Source: Nocardioides sp. SLBN-35
GTDB lineage: Bacteria > Actinomycetota > Actinomycetes > Propionibacteriales > Nocardioidaceae
Direction: 5' to 3'
DNA length: 64,000 nt
Assembly (NCBI RefSeq): GCF_006715725.1
Contig: NZ_VFNU01000001.1
Location: forward strand, 1-64,000
Within the stretch, counting starts at the first letter, position 1; each line of letters starts with the position of its first letter. Positions 53,035-64,000 of this stretch are shown in pieces. The translations under genes and the position numbers were made by a program. A model generated the notes under the pieces. It ran no database searches, was not told the DNA's origin, and was given only the letters and a program-made list of their open reading frames with translations.

Positions 53035-55898
53035 GAATCGATTGTCTCGTGCCGCGCGCCGACGACCACCATGCCGTCGACGACACGGACGTCCCAGCGC
53101 GGTACGACGACCGCCGGGTCGTCGAGGCAGACCCCGGTCCGCAGGTCGAAGCGCTGCTTGAGCAGCGGGCTCGCGACGAACGGCACCTCGTCGTCGCCGC
53201 GGGTCGTGGTGCCGACGATGCCGCGCGAGAGCACGGACGCCTGCCCGAACGGGTCGAGGTTGGCGAGGGCGAACACCTCGTCGTCGTACGTCCGGAAGAC
53301 GGCGACCTCCTCGCCGCCGACGAGCGCGACCACGCCGGACTCGCGCTGCACCTGGTCGAGGCGGCACACGGCGGTGCCGAGGGTGAGCGTGGGCGTCGCG
53401 GTGCGCGCCTCCTCCTGGAAGGCGACCGCGGGCTCGGGCATGCCGGGGGCGTTGACGAAGGACACGAAGCGGCTGAGCTTCTCAGGGTCCTCGATGGTGG
53501 CCCGCCACTCGTCGAAGTAGGAGTCGACGTGGCGCTCCATGCTGCTCTCCAGCTCGGCGGCGAGCCCGAGCGCGTCGTCGACCACGACCTCGCGGACCCG
53601 CTCCAGGCCGCCGATCTCGTCGACCCAGGTGGCCGTGCGCTGGAGCCGGTCGGCGGTGCGGATGTAGTACATGAGGAACCGGTCGAGGTAGCGGATCAGC
53701 TCCTCGCGGGACAGGTCTCCGGCGAGCAGCTGCGCGTGCGCGGGGACGGCGCCGCCGTTGCCGCCGACGTAGAGGTTCCAGCCCTTCTCGGTGGCGATCA
53801 CGCCGAAGTCCTTGCCGCGGGCCTCGGCGCACTCGCGGGCGCAGCCGGACACGCCACCCTTGAGCTTGTGGGGCGAGCGCAGGCCGCGGTAGCGCAGCTC
53901 GAGCTCGATCGCGAGACCGACGGAGTCCTGCACGCCGTAGCGGCACCAGGTCGAGCCGACGCACGACTTCACGGTCCGCAGCGACTTCCCGTAGGCGTGG
54001 CCGGACTCCATGCCCGCGTCGACCAGCCGCTGCCAGATCGCCGGCAGGTCCTCCATCCGGGCACCGAACAGGTCGATGCGCTGGCCGCCGGTGATCTTCG
54101 TGTAGAGGCCGTAGTCGCGGGCCACCTCGCCGATCACGATCAGCTTGTCGGGGGTGATCTCGCCGCCGGGGATGCGGGGGACGACCGAGTAGGTGCCGTT
54201 CTTCTGCAGGTTGGCGAGGTACGCGTCGTTCGTGTCCTGCAGGGTCGCGTTGGCGCCGTCGAGGACGTGGTGGTTGAGCAGGCTGGCGAGGATGGAGGCG
54301 ACGGCCGGCTTGCAGATGTCACAGCCGCGGCCGCGGCCGTGGCCCTCGATGATGTCGTCGAACCGGTTGTAGCCGTGCACCGCGACGACCTCGAACAGCT
54401 CCTGGCGGGTCATCGCGAAGTGCTCGCACAGCGACTTGTCGACGACCTTGCCGACGGACGCGAAGTGGTCCTCGACGATCTTCTTCACGACGGTCTTGCA
54501 CGAGCCGCAGGTGGAGCCGGCCTTGGTGCAGGCGGTCACGCAGGACGGGCTGTCGCAGGTGCCGCCCTCGGACACCGCCGCCACGATCTCGGCCTTGGTG
54601 ACGTTGTTGCACGAGCAGACCTGCGCGTCGTCGGGCAGCATGTCGGTGGTTGAGCCTGTCGAAACCCCACCTCCGCGGGCCGCCGGGAGGATCAGGTCCT
54701 CGGGGTTGTCGGGCAGCTCGATGCCGGAGCCGACGAGCGGCCGCAGCACGCCGTACGACGACGCGTCGCCGACCAGGATGCCGCCCAGCAGCTCGTAGCC
54801 GCCGCTCGCGAGCTCCTTGACGACGAGCTTCTTGTAGATGCCGGCCACCGCGTCGGCGTACACGACCTCGAGGGCGTCCTCGTCGGTCGCGAACGCGTCT
54901 CCGAAGGACGCGACGTCGACGCCGAGCAGCTTGAGCTTGGTCGACATGTCGGCGCCGGTGAAGGCGCCGGCCTCGCCACCGAGCAGCGCGTCGACGACGA
55001 CCTCGGCCATCGTGTAGCCCGGCGCGACCAGGCCGTACATGCGGCCGCCGGGGGCGGCGCACTCGCCGATCGCCCAGATGTGCTCGTCGCTGGTGCGGCA
55101 GTGCTCGTCGACCAGGACACCGCCGCGCTCGGCGATGTCGAGGTCGGCGGCCCGGGCCAGCGCGTCGCGGGGCCGGATGCCGGCCGAGAAGACGACGAGG
55201 TCGACGTCGAGCGGGTTGCGGTCCTTGAGCGCGAGGCCGGTGACCTTGTCCTTGCCGAGCACGGCCTCGGTCATCGCACCGGTGTGCACGGTCAGGCCGA
55301 GGGTCTCGATGTGGCGGTTGAGCGTGGAGCCTGCGGCGTCGTCGATCTGCACGGCCATCAGCCGCGGCGCGAGCTCGACGACGTGGGTCTCCAGGCCCAG
55401 CTGGTGCAGCGCGTTGGCAGCCTCCAGGCCGAGCAGGCCACCGCCGATGACCGCGCCGACCTTCGCCTTCCTCGATGCCGCGCGGATCGCCTCGAGGTCC
55501 TCGATGGTGCGGTAGACGAAGACGTTCTTGAGGTCCTTGCCCGGCACCGGCGGCACGAACGGGAACGCACCGGTCGCGAGCACCAGCTCGTCGTAGTGCA
55601 GGTCCTTGCCGTCCGCGAGCGTGATCACCCGCTGCCGCGGGGAGATCGCCACGACCTCGGCGCCCAGGCGCAGGGAGACCCGCGGGTCGTCGTACGCACC
55701 GCCGGGGAGGAAGGACAGCGCCTCCGCGCCGCGCTCGAAGAAGGAGGTGAGGGCGACGCGGTCGTACGCCGGGCGCGGCTCCTCGCCGAGGATGGTGATG
55801 TCGTGGGTCTCGGTGAGTCCGCGCTCGATCGCCGCCTGCACGAAACGGTGGCCGACCATGCCGTGGCCGACGACCACCAGTTGCTTGCGCTGGTTCAT
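53031..55898 (-). CDS. nirB: NAD(P)H nitrite reductase, NirB-NirD fusion
   Basis: A 955-residue fusion. N-terminal FAD/NADH domains (VVVGHGMVGHRF, then GGGLLGLEAAN), a BFD [2Fe-2S] site (CSCNNVTKAEI and later CGSCK), and the sirohaem/[4Fe-4S] core with SCVGSTWCRYG and GGVSGCARECAEARGKDFG. The last 105 residues are a NirD Rieske-like domain lacking the Cys/His ligands, usually a separate subunit. Reduces nitrite to ammonium. A palindromic repeat codes for the linker before the BFD site. Confidence 0.94.
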   Translation of the reverse strand: MNQRKQLVVVGHGMVGHRFVQAAIERGLTETHDITILGEEPRPAYDRVALTSFFERGAEALSFLPGGAYDDPRVSLRLGAEVVAISPRQRVITLADGKDLHYDELVLATGAFPFVPPVPGKDLKNVFVYRTIEDLEAIRAASRKAKVGAVIGGGLLGLEAANALHQLGLETHVVELAPRLMAVQIDDAAGSTLNRHIETLGLTVHTGAMTEAVLGKDKVTGLALKDRNPLDVDLVVFSAGIRPRDALARAADLDIAERGGVLVDEHCRTSDEHIWAIGECAAPGGRMYGLVAPGYTMAEVVVDALLGGEAGAFTGADMSTKLKLLGVDVASFGDAFATDEDALEVVYADAVAGIYKKLVVKELASGGYELLGGILVGDASSYGVLRPLVGSGIELPDNPEDLILPAARGGGVSTGSTTDMLPDDAQVCSCNNVTKAEIVAAVSEGGTCDSPSCVTACTKAGSTCGSCKTVVKKIVEDHFASVGKVVDKSLCEHFAMTRQELFEVVAVHGYNRFDDIIEGHGRGRGCDICKPAVASILASLLNHHVLDGANATLQDTNDAYLANLQKNGTYSVVPRIPGGEITPDKLIVIGEVARDYGLYTKITGGQRIDLFGARMEDLPAIWQRLVDAGMESGHAYGKSLRTVKSCVGSTWCRYGVQDSVGLAIELELRYRGLRSPHKLKGGVSGCARECAEARGKDFGVIATEKGWNLYVGGNGGAVPAHAQLLAGDLSREELIRYLDRFLMYYIRTADRLQRTATWVDEIGGLERVREVVVDDALGLAAELESSMERHVDSYFDEWRATIEDPEKLSRFVSFVNAPGMPEPAVAFQEEARTATPTLTLGTAVCRLDQVQRESGVVALVGGEEVAVFRTYDDEVFALANLDPFGQASVLSRGIVGTTTRGDDEVPFVASPLLKQRFDLRTGVCLDDPAVVVPRWDVRVVDGMVVVGARHETIDS
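54645..54671. repeat. REP-like repeat inside nirB
   Basis: GGTGGTTGAGCCTGTCGAAA followed by CCCCACC, with GGTGG/CCACC ends. The complementary form (GGTTTCGACAGGCTCAACC) is a dispersed intergenic repeat in Nocardioides and relatives, as I recall. Here it is in frame and encodes GVSTGSTT of NirB. Confidence 0.55.
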
Positions 55899-55901
55899 GT
55901 C

Positions 55902-57368
55902 TCATGAGCCTTTCGTGACGAGGACGGCGTTGTCGGGGCGGCTGCTGAGCAGCTGTCGGACGGTGCTGGCGCAGCCACCGCATCCGGTGGTCGCGCGGGT
56001 GGTGCCGCGGACCTGCTCGAGCGAGGAGCAGGCGCGGATCCGGCCGGCGGTGACGCCGGCACAGGCGCACACCTCGGCGTCGTCGGGCAGGACGACGGTC
56101 CTCGTGCTCCCGGGCGTGCGCTCGGGCAGGAGGAGGTCGCCGGGCTCGTGGGGCCCGAGGACGGTCTGCCGGTCGAAGTGCTGGGTGATCAGGCCGACCC
56201 GGGACAGGTCGCCGACGAGGGTGGCGGCCACGATCCGGCCGTCGCGGACGACCAGACGGCGGTGCGACCCCGAGACGGGGTTGGCGACCTCGACCACCTC
56301 GCCGCCGGCGGCGAGCTCGGCCTCGGCGTCGCCGAGCACGGCGACGTCCAGGTCGGTGGCCCGCAGCCGCGCGACGATCCGGGCGCCGTCGTACAACACC
56401 TGCTCGTCGCACAGCAGCCCGGCGAGGATGCCGGCCTGCTCCCAGGCGGGCGGGACGAACCCGGTCGTGCGGCCGTCGTGCTCGACGCAGTCGCCGAGCG
56501 CGTGGACCGAGGGATCGGTGACGCTGGCGAGCCGGTCGTCGACGACGATGCCGCGACGGACCTCGAGCCCCGCACCTCGCGCCAGGGCCGTCGAGGGCCG
56601 GCCGCCGGCGGTGAGCACGACGAGGTCGGTGTCGAGGGTGAAGCCGTTGTCGAGGCGCAGCGCAGGTCCGGTGGCGCCCTCGACGAGGCGGACCGCGCGG
56701 GCGCCGGTGTAGACGGCGACGCCGAGCTTCTTCAGGTCGCGGGCCAGGATCCTGGCGGCCGGGGCGCTCAGCTGCTGGTGGAGCAGGTGGTCGGCGCCCT
56801 CGACCACCTCGGTCTCGATGCCGCGCACGCCGAGTGCGCGGGCGACCTGGAGGCCGAGCAGGCCGCCACCGACGACGACGGCGCGGCGGCTGTAGGGCAG
56901 CGCGGAGAGCAGGCGCCGGCAGTCGGCCAGCGAGCGGAACGCGTGCACCGCCTCGTGCAGCGAGCCGTCCATCCGGACCAGGCCGCGGATCGGCGGCAGC
57001 GACGGGATGCTGCCGGTGGCGAGCACCAGGACGTCGTACTCCACCAGGGTGCCGTCGACGAGCATGACGTCCTTGCGCTCCCGGTCGACGCCGAGGACGC
57101 GGGCACCCAGACGCAGGTCGACGCCGTTGTCGGCGTACCAGGCGGGGTCGCGCAGGGTCAGCGCCTCCGGCCGGTGGCTGCCCTCAAGGACGGCGGAGAG
57201 CAGGATCCGGTTGTAGGGCGCGGTGTCCTCGTCGCCGAGGACCGTGATCTCCATCCGCGCGGGCGCGCCGCGGGCGACCAGCTCCTCGACGAGCCGGGTC
57301 GCGGCCATGCCGGAACCGACCACGACGAGCCGCGGTCGCGGCGGGTCGGGGTGCGGTCGGCTGGTCAT
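55902..57368 (-). CDS. FAD oxidoreductase with BFD domain (nitrite/nitrate reductase electron transfer)
   Basis: A 488-residue flavoprotein: FAD site VVVGSGMAATRLVEEL, NAD(P)H site VVVGGGLLGLQVARAL, second FAD motif VHALGDC, and a C-terminal BFD-type [2Fe-2S] domain (CACAGVTAGRI, TTGCGGCAS). It resembles NasB/NasC electron-transfer subunits of assimilatory nitrate reductase and the N-terminal half of NirB. Probably the NAD(P)H-to-nitrate-reductase electron carrier. ATG 57368 is preferred over GTG 57386. Heads the nirB operon. Confidence 0.83.
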   Translation of the reverse strand: MTSRPHPDPPRPRLVVVGSGMAATRLVEELVARGAPARMEITVLGDEDTAPYNRILLSAVLEGSHRPEALTLRDPAWYADNGVDLRLGARVLGVDRERKDVMLVDGTLVEYDVLVLATGSIPSLPPIRGLVRMDGSLHEAVHAFRSLADCRRLLSALPYSRRAVVVGGGLLGLQVARALGVRGIETEVVEGADHLLHQQLSAPAARILARDLKKLGVAVYTGARAVRLVEGATGPALRLDNGFTLDTDLVVLTAGGRPSTALARGAGLEVRRGIVVDDRLASVTDPSVHALGDCVEHDGRTTGFVPPAWEQAGILAGLLCDEQVLYDGARIVARLRATDLDVAVLGDAEAELAAGGEVVEVANPVSGSHRRLVVRDGRIVAATLVGDLSRVGLITQHFDRQTVLGPHEPGDLLLPERTPGSTRTVVLPDDAEVCACAGVTAGRIRACSSLEQVRGTTRATTGCGGCASTVRQLLSSRPDNAVLVTKGS

Positions 57369-57414
57369 GTGACCATCGAAGGACACCGAGGTTTCGCGGT
57401 CATGTGCTCGTGTT

Positions 57415-57453
57415 GCACGCCGATGTCAACGAGTCCTCACGGCCTCACCGACC
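57415..57453. promoter_or_regulatory. 39-bp nitrogen-region element, copy 1
   Basis: Begins GCACGCCG, two variable bases, then GTCAACGAGTCCTCACGG, ending CTCACCGACC. Copy 2 at 61874 matches at 35 of 39 positions. On the reverse strand it has GTGAGG-CC-GTGAGG direct repeats. It lies about 50 bp upstream of the FAD/nirB operon start. Candidate GlnR/NnaR binding site. Confidence 0.6.
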
Positions 57454-57508
57454 GCACGGCATCACGGCTTCATTGTCCCTTCATGGACCCCGACCTAGCG
57501 TCGATGAC

Positions 57509-59002
57509 GTGCTGAAGCCCACCCCGCGCCGCACTCGGCCCACCCCGACGACGTACGTCGCCGGTGCGGTCGCGTTCCTCGCATGGCTTCCGTTCCTGTG
57601 GGTACCGCTGGCCTCGGACGAGGCCGGTTTCCTCATGCTGGCGCGGCAGTGGTCGCCGGGCGGCTCGCTGTACGGCGACTACTGGGTCGACCGGCCACCG
57701 CTCCTGATGTGGCTGTTCCAGCTCGCCGACCTCGGTCCCGAGACCCTGCACCCCGACGGGTTGATCGCGCCGGGGGTGAAGCTGCTGGGGGCGGTGGCCA
57801 GCGCGGCCACGGTGCTGTTGGCGGGCATGCTGGCGGCGCGGGTGGCGCCCCGGAACTCGCACTGGACCGCTCACCTGGCGCCGGTGCTCGCGGCGGCGCT
57901 CCTCGCCAGCCCGCTGCTGGGGATGCCGGAGACCGATGGCGAGGTGCTGGCGGTCCCCTTCGTGCTGCTGGGTGTCCTCGCCCTCGTCACCTCGCTGACC
58001 GGCGAGGCGGACCGGCGGGCGCTGCTGCTGGCGACAGGGGCCGGAGCGGCGGCCGCGTCCGCCGCGCTGGTCAAGCAGAACATGGTCGACGTCTTCGTGC
58101 TCGCCGTCGTGCTGCTGCCACTCTCGAGGGGGCGGGTCCCGCACCTGCGGCGGCGGACGGCGGCCTTCGCCGGTGGGGCCGCCGCGGTGCTCGCGGTCGT
58201 CGTCACGAGCTCGGCCGGGCTCGGGACCTCCCCGGCCGAGCTCTGGGACGCCGTGGTGACCTTCCGGGTCGAGGCCTCGGCGGTGATCCGGTCCTCCGCG
58301 TCGCCGGCCACCTCGCAACGCTTCTTCGCCGTCCTGCTGGCCTTCCTCGCCAGCGGGGCCGCGCTGACCCTGGCCGTGACCGGCTTCCTCGCCGCCCGCA
58401 CCGCCTGGCGGCGCGGCCCCCGGTCCGCACCCCTGCGCGTCGCCGCGCTCGCCATGGTGGCCTGGGAGCTGGTCGGCGTGGCCGCCGGCGGCAGCTACTG
58501 GCTGCACTACCTGACCGGCCTGATCCCCGGCGTGGTGCTGCTCGCCAGCCTGGTCCGGCCGACCGGCTGGCGACGCTGGGCGCTCGCCACGTGCCTCGGC
58601 CTCACCGTGCTCGGCACCCTCGGCGCGTGGAGCCACGAGCTCGCCGTACCCGTCGACGACGCGATCGGCCGCGACGCCGAGGTGGCCGACTACCTGCGCA
58701 CCCACAGCGATCCCGGCGACGGCGTCGTGGTGGCCTTCGGGCGCCCCGACATCGTCGCCGCCGCCGGCCTCGACAGCCCCTACCAGTACCTGTGGAGCCT
58801 GCCCGCCCGGGTCCGCGACCCTCAGTTGCGCGACCTGCAGGCCGTGCTGGCCGGTGCCGACGCACCGCGCTGGGTCGTCGTGTCCGGCCGCAGCATCTCC
58901 GGATGGGGGATCACCGCCCCTGCAGAGCTGCAGACCTGGTTCGAACACCACTACACCGAGCAGGCGTCGTTCGGCGACCTGCACGTCTGGAGCCGACGAT
59001 GA
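57509..59002 (+). CDS. GT39/GT-C-type membrane glycosyltransferase
   Basis: A 497-residue protein with about 10-12 spans. The first external loop has SDEAGFL with DE acidic pair typical of GT-C enzymes using polyprenol-phosphate sugars, followed by YWVDRPPLLMWLF (the PPL motif of the ArnT/PMT class). Followed with ATGA coupling by a polyprenol-phosphate mannose synthase, which likely makes its donor. Leaderless GTG start (TAGCGT at -10). Confidence 0.8.
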   Translation: MLKPTPRRTRPTPTTYVAGAVAFLAWLPFLWVPLASDEAGFLMLARQWSPGGSLYGDYWVDRPPLLMWLFQLADLGPETLHPDGLIAPGVKLLGAVASAATVLLAGMLAARVAPRNSHWTAHLAPVLAAALLASPLLGMPETDGEVLAVPFVLLGVLALVTSLTGEADRRALLLATGAGAAAASAALVKQNMVDVFVLAVVLLPLSRGRVPHLRRRTAAFAGGAAAVLAVVVTSSAGLGTSPAELWDAVVTFRVEASAVIRSSASPATSQRFFAVLLAFLASGAALTLAVTGFLAARTAWRRGPRSAPLRVAALAMVAWELVGVAAGGSYWLHYLTGLIPGVVLLASLVRPTGWRRWALATCLGLTVLGTLGAWSHELAVPVDDAIGRDAEVADYLRTHSDPGDGVVVAFGRPDIVAAAGLDSPYQYLWSLPARVRDPQLRDLQAVLAGADAPRWVVVSGRSISGWGITAPAELQTWFEHHYTEQASFGDLHVWSRR

Positions 59003-59761
59003 GCACCTTCCTGCCCGCGCCCGCGTCCTTGCGCTGCGTCGCCGTCGTGCCGACGTACGACGAGGCGGCGACGATCCTCCCGCTGCTCGACCGGCTGTCG
59101 GCCGTGCGCTCCGGCCCGGGCGCGCCGCACCTCGACGTCCTCGTCGTCGACGACAGCAGCCCCGACGGCACCGGCGACCTGGTGCGCGCCCACCCCGGGC
59201 ACGGCGACTGGGTGCACCTGGTCACCCGGCTCGCCAAGGACGGCCTCGGGGCGGCGTACCGCGCGGGTTTCTCCTACGCCGTCGACGACGGCTACCACGC
59301 CGTGATCCAGCTCGACGCCGACGGCTCGCACCCCGTCGAGGAGATCCCCGCGATGCTGGCCCTGCTCGCCGACCACGACCTCGTCGTCGGGTCGCGCTAC
59401 GTCCCCGGCGGCGGCGCCGAGGGCTGGCCGGCACGCCGACGGCTGCTGTCCCTGGGCGCCAACACCTATGCCCGGCGCACCCTGCGGCTGCGCACCCGCG
59501 ACGCGACCTCGGGCTTCCGGGCCTGGCGGGTGGGCGCTCTGCTGCGCTGCGACGTGCTGCGCACGGAGTCCAACGGCTACGGCTTCCAGGTCGAGAACAC
59601 CTGGCGCGCCGAGCGTCGCGGCCTACGCGTCGTCGAGCACCCCATCACGTTCACCGAGCGGGTCGCCGGCGCGTCGAAGATGACCGTCGACGTGGCGCGC
59701 GAGGCGGCGGTGCTGGTCGCTCGCTGGCGATGGGCAGAGCTGCAGGCCGCCCACCCCGCGC

Positions 59762-61828
<2,067 letters not shown>

Positions 61829-61873
61829 GACCCCATTCCAGAGGACCTGCGTTGCACGTCGGGACCGGGCGGG

Positions 61874-61912
61874 GCACGCCGGGGTCAACGAGTCCTCACG
61901 GTCTCACGGACC
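61874..61912. promoter_or_regulatory. 39-bp nitrogen-region element, copy 2
   Basis: GCACGCCG, two variable bases, then GTCAACGAGTCCTCACGG, ending CTCACGGACC. It sits between the divergent nitrate reductase and gdhA genes and could serve both. Same orientation on the + strand as copy 1. Confidence 0.6.
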
Positions 61913-61962
61913 GGGCCCGCGTCCGCCGTACCGGGGGGGTGATGAGACCGTGGGAGCTTGTC

Positions 61963-61994
61963 GGAGAGGCTCCACCACTTGTGGGGGCCTCTCC
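61963..61994 (+). promoter_or_regulatory. gdhA leader hairpin
   Basis: GGAGAGGC (61963-61970) pairs with GCCTCTCC (61987-61994), with an inner CCAC/GTGG stem. It ends about 12 bases before the gdhA ribosome site GGAGG (62006-62010). A mRNA leader structure; it might affect stability or translation. Confidence 0.45.
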
Positions 61995-61999
61995 TGTGA

Positions 62000-63376
<1,377 letters not shown>

Positions 63377-63384
63377 GCGGGCGA

Positions 63385-63447
63385 CGGTTCAACTACCGGA
63401 TTTGTCGTGATCGGGCCGATCTGACGACGAATCCGGTAGTTGAACCG
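63385..63447. repeat. 63-bp imperfect palindrome between convergent genes
   Basis: Arms begin CGGTTCAACTACCGGATT (63385-63408) and end AATCCGGTAGTTGAACCG (63424-63447), one mismatch in 24 bp; the centre GATCGG-G-CCGATC is also palindromic. Between gdhA and the acid phosphatase, so it may terminate both. Same design as the repeat at 22662 with a different sequence. Confidence 0.78.
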
Positions 63448-63456
63448 AGCGCAGGG

Positions 63457-64000
63457 TCAGCTGAGGGCGCCGCCGTAGCTGGGCAGCTTGAGCCTGCGCT
63501 CGTAGTCGCCGCCGACGAAGTCGGTCGAGCGGTTGCCGACGTTGAGCACGAAGGTCCAGCCCTGGTCGGCGTACTGGGCCCGGCAGCGCTGCTTGCCGTC
63601 GGCGAGCGCCTCCCCGTGCCGGCGCCCGCAGATCCCGTCGTGGTGGTAGCCGGCGGCGTCGAGGGCCTTCGTGACGTTCGCGAGGCTGTCCTCGAAGCGG
63701 CCGGTGACGAAGACGACCGCCATGCCGCGGCTCTCGGCCTTCCTGGTGAGCTTGAGGGTCCGCTTGATGGCCTGCGGCCAGGCGTAGTGGGTGGCCAGCG
63801 ACGTGTTGTCGATGTCGAGTACGACGGCCAGGCGCTTCTGGCCGCTCGCCGCCCGCTCCGTGAGGTAGGCGCCCGGGCGCTTCTTCGCGTAGACGGCCCG
63901 GACGTCGGCCTGCCACTGGGCCGCTGAGGGCAGCGGCCCAGTGGCGCGGTCAGCGGTCGCGGTGGCCGCGGACGTGGGGAGCAGGAGGAGCGTCAGGACG
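63457..64000 (-). CDS. HAD-superfamily acid phosphatase, secreted (cut by right edge)
   Basis: The last 180 residues of a leftward gene. The end of a signal peptide is visible at the edge (VLTLLLLPTSAATATA), then the HAD IIIB core: motif I VVLDIDNTSLATHY, VFVTGRFEDS (motif II), Lys in the following helix and RSTDF (motif IV area). Matches class B-like/plant-type acid phosphatases. Extracellular phosphate release. A few N-terminal residues are outside the window. Confidence 0.85.
   Translation of the reverse strand, partial: VLTLLLLPTSAATATADRATGPLPSAAQWQADVRAVYAKKRPGAYLTERAASGQKRLAVVLDIDNTSLATHYAWPQAIKRTLKLTRKAESRGMAVVFVTGRFEDSLANVTKALDAAGYHHDGICGRRHGEALADGKQRCRAQYADQGWTFVLNVGNRSTDFVGGDYERRLKLPSYGGALS

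Noticed and set aside
61829..61888. Longer nitrate reductase start at 61888
   Set aside because: It would include part of the shared regulatory element as coding sequence, and homologues begin just before the Fe-S Cys motif.

Overview
The window comes from a very GC-rich (about 70% G+C) actinobacterium. The gene families and order point to Nocardioidaceae, probably Nocardioides or a close relative: an alanine/lysine-rich TopA tail, DUF2510 and DUF3352 proteins, a NirB-NirD fusion, a HemD-OmpR (NnaR-type) regulator, GTG/ATG stop-start overlaps and many apparently leaderless promoters. The family assignment is inference from recalled families; no search was run.

Bases 1-12,200 are the right end of an integrated prophage. 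A leftward early operon of tightly overlapping genes (7654 to beyond base 1) encodes a Cro-like repressor, an excisionase-like protein, several small proteins, a clamp-like/zinc-finger/FtsK-gamma fusion, a J-domain protein, two micro-proteins, a C5 DNA methyltransferase and the start of an SNF2-type helicase. A repressor and an ImmA/IrrE protease run rightward from the same operator region. A three-gene leftward cassette with a TIGR04255-type protein lies between immunity and integrase, the usual place for prophage cargo. The integrase abuts tRNA-Thr(CGT) at 12,202-12,277, the likely attachment gene.

Bases 12,300-28,300 are chromosome: a LysR regulator, a secreted peptidase, holB, tmk, topA, a DUF2510 membrane protein, a methyltransferase, small metabolic and secreted proteins, an M14 peptidase and the membrane pyrophosphatase hppA. 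Bases 28,600-42,200 match a conserved actinobacterial neighbourhood (as I recall, Rv3649-Rv3662c of M. tuberculosis and the bldG region of Streptomyces): STAS protein, DECH helicase, Tad/Flp pilus genes (two TadE-like proteins, DUF4244 pilin, TadC, TadB, CpaF, CpaE/Ssd), HAD phosphatase and a degenerate Fic-fold protein. A regulator plus M4 metalloprotease is inserted between the helicase and the pilus genes, and a candidate small RNA lies after the HAD gene.

Bases 42,300-51,240 hold a methyltransferase, a LytS/LytTR two-component system with a DUF485-like/acetate-type symporter operon, a truncated aldo/keto reductase, a divergent MFS/MarR pair and a DUF3352 protein. Bases 51,240-63,380 are a nitrogen-assimilation region: CbiX-type chelatase, NnaR-like regulator, NirBD and a FAD/BFD electron-transfer protein in one leftward operon, a nitrate reductase, and glutamate dehydrogenase. 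Together these would take nitrate to nitrite to ammonium to glutamate, with the chelatase contributing to sirohaem. A 39-bp element is shared by the promoter regions of the nirBD operon and of the nitrate reductase/gdhA pair. Two polyprenol-linked glycosyltransferases interrupt the block, and an acid phosphatase runs off the right edge.

Intergenic DNA is rich in long palindromes: two tandem pairs of 36-bp elements with a shared 16-bp core, two nested cruciform-like elements, and two large hairpins. These, the prophage cargo cassette, the clamp/FtsK-gamma fusion and the candidate sRNA are the items most worth follow-up.
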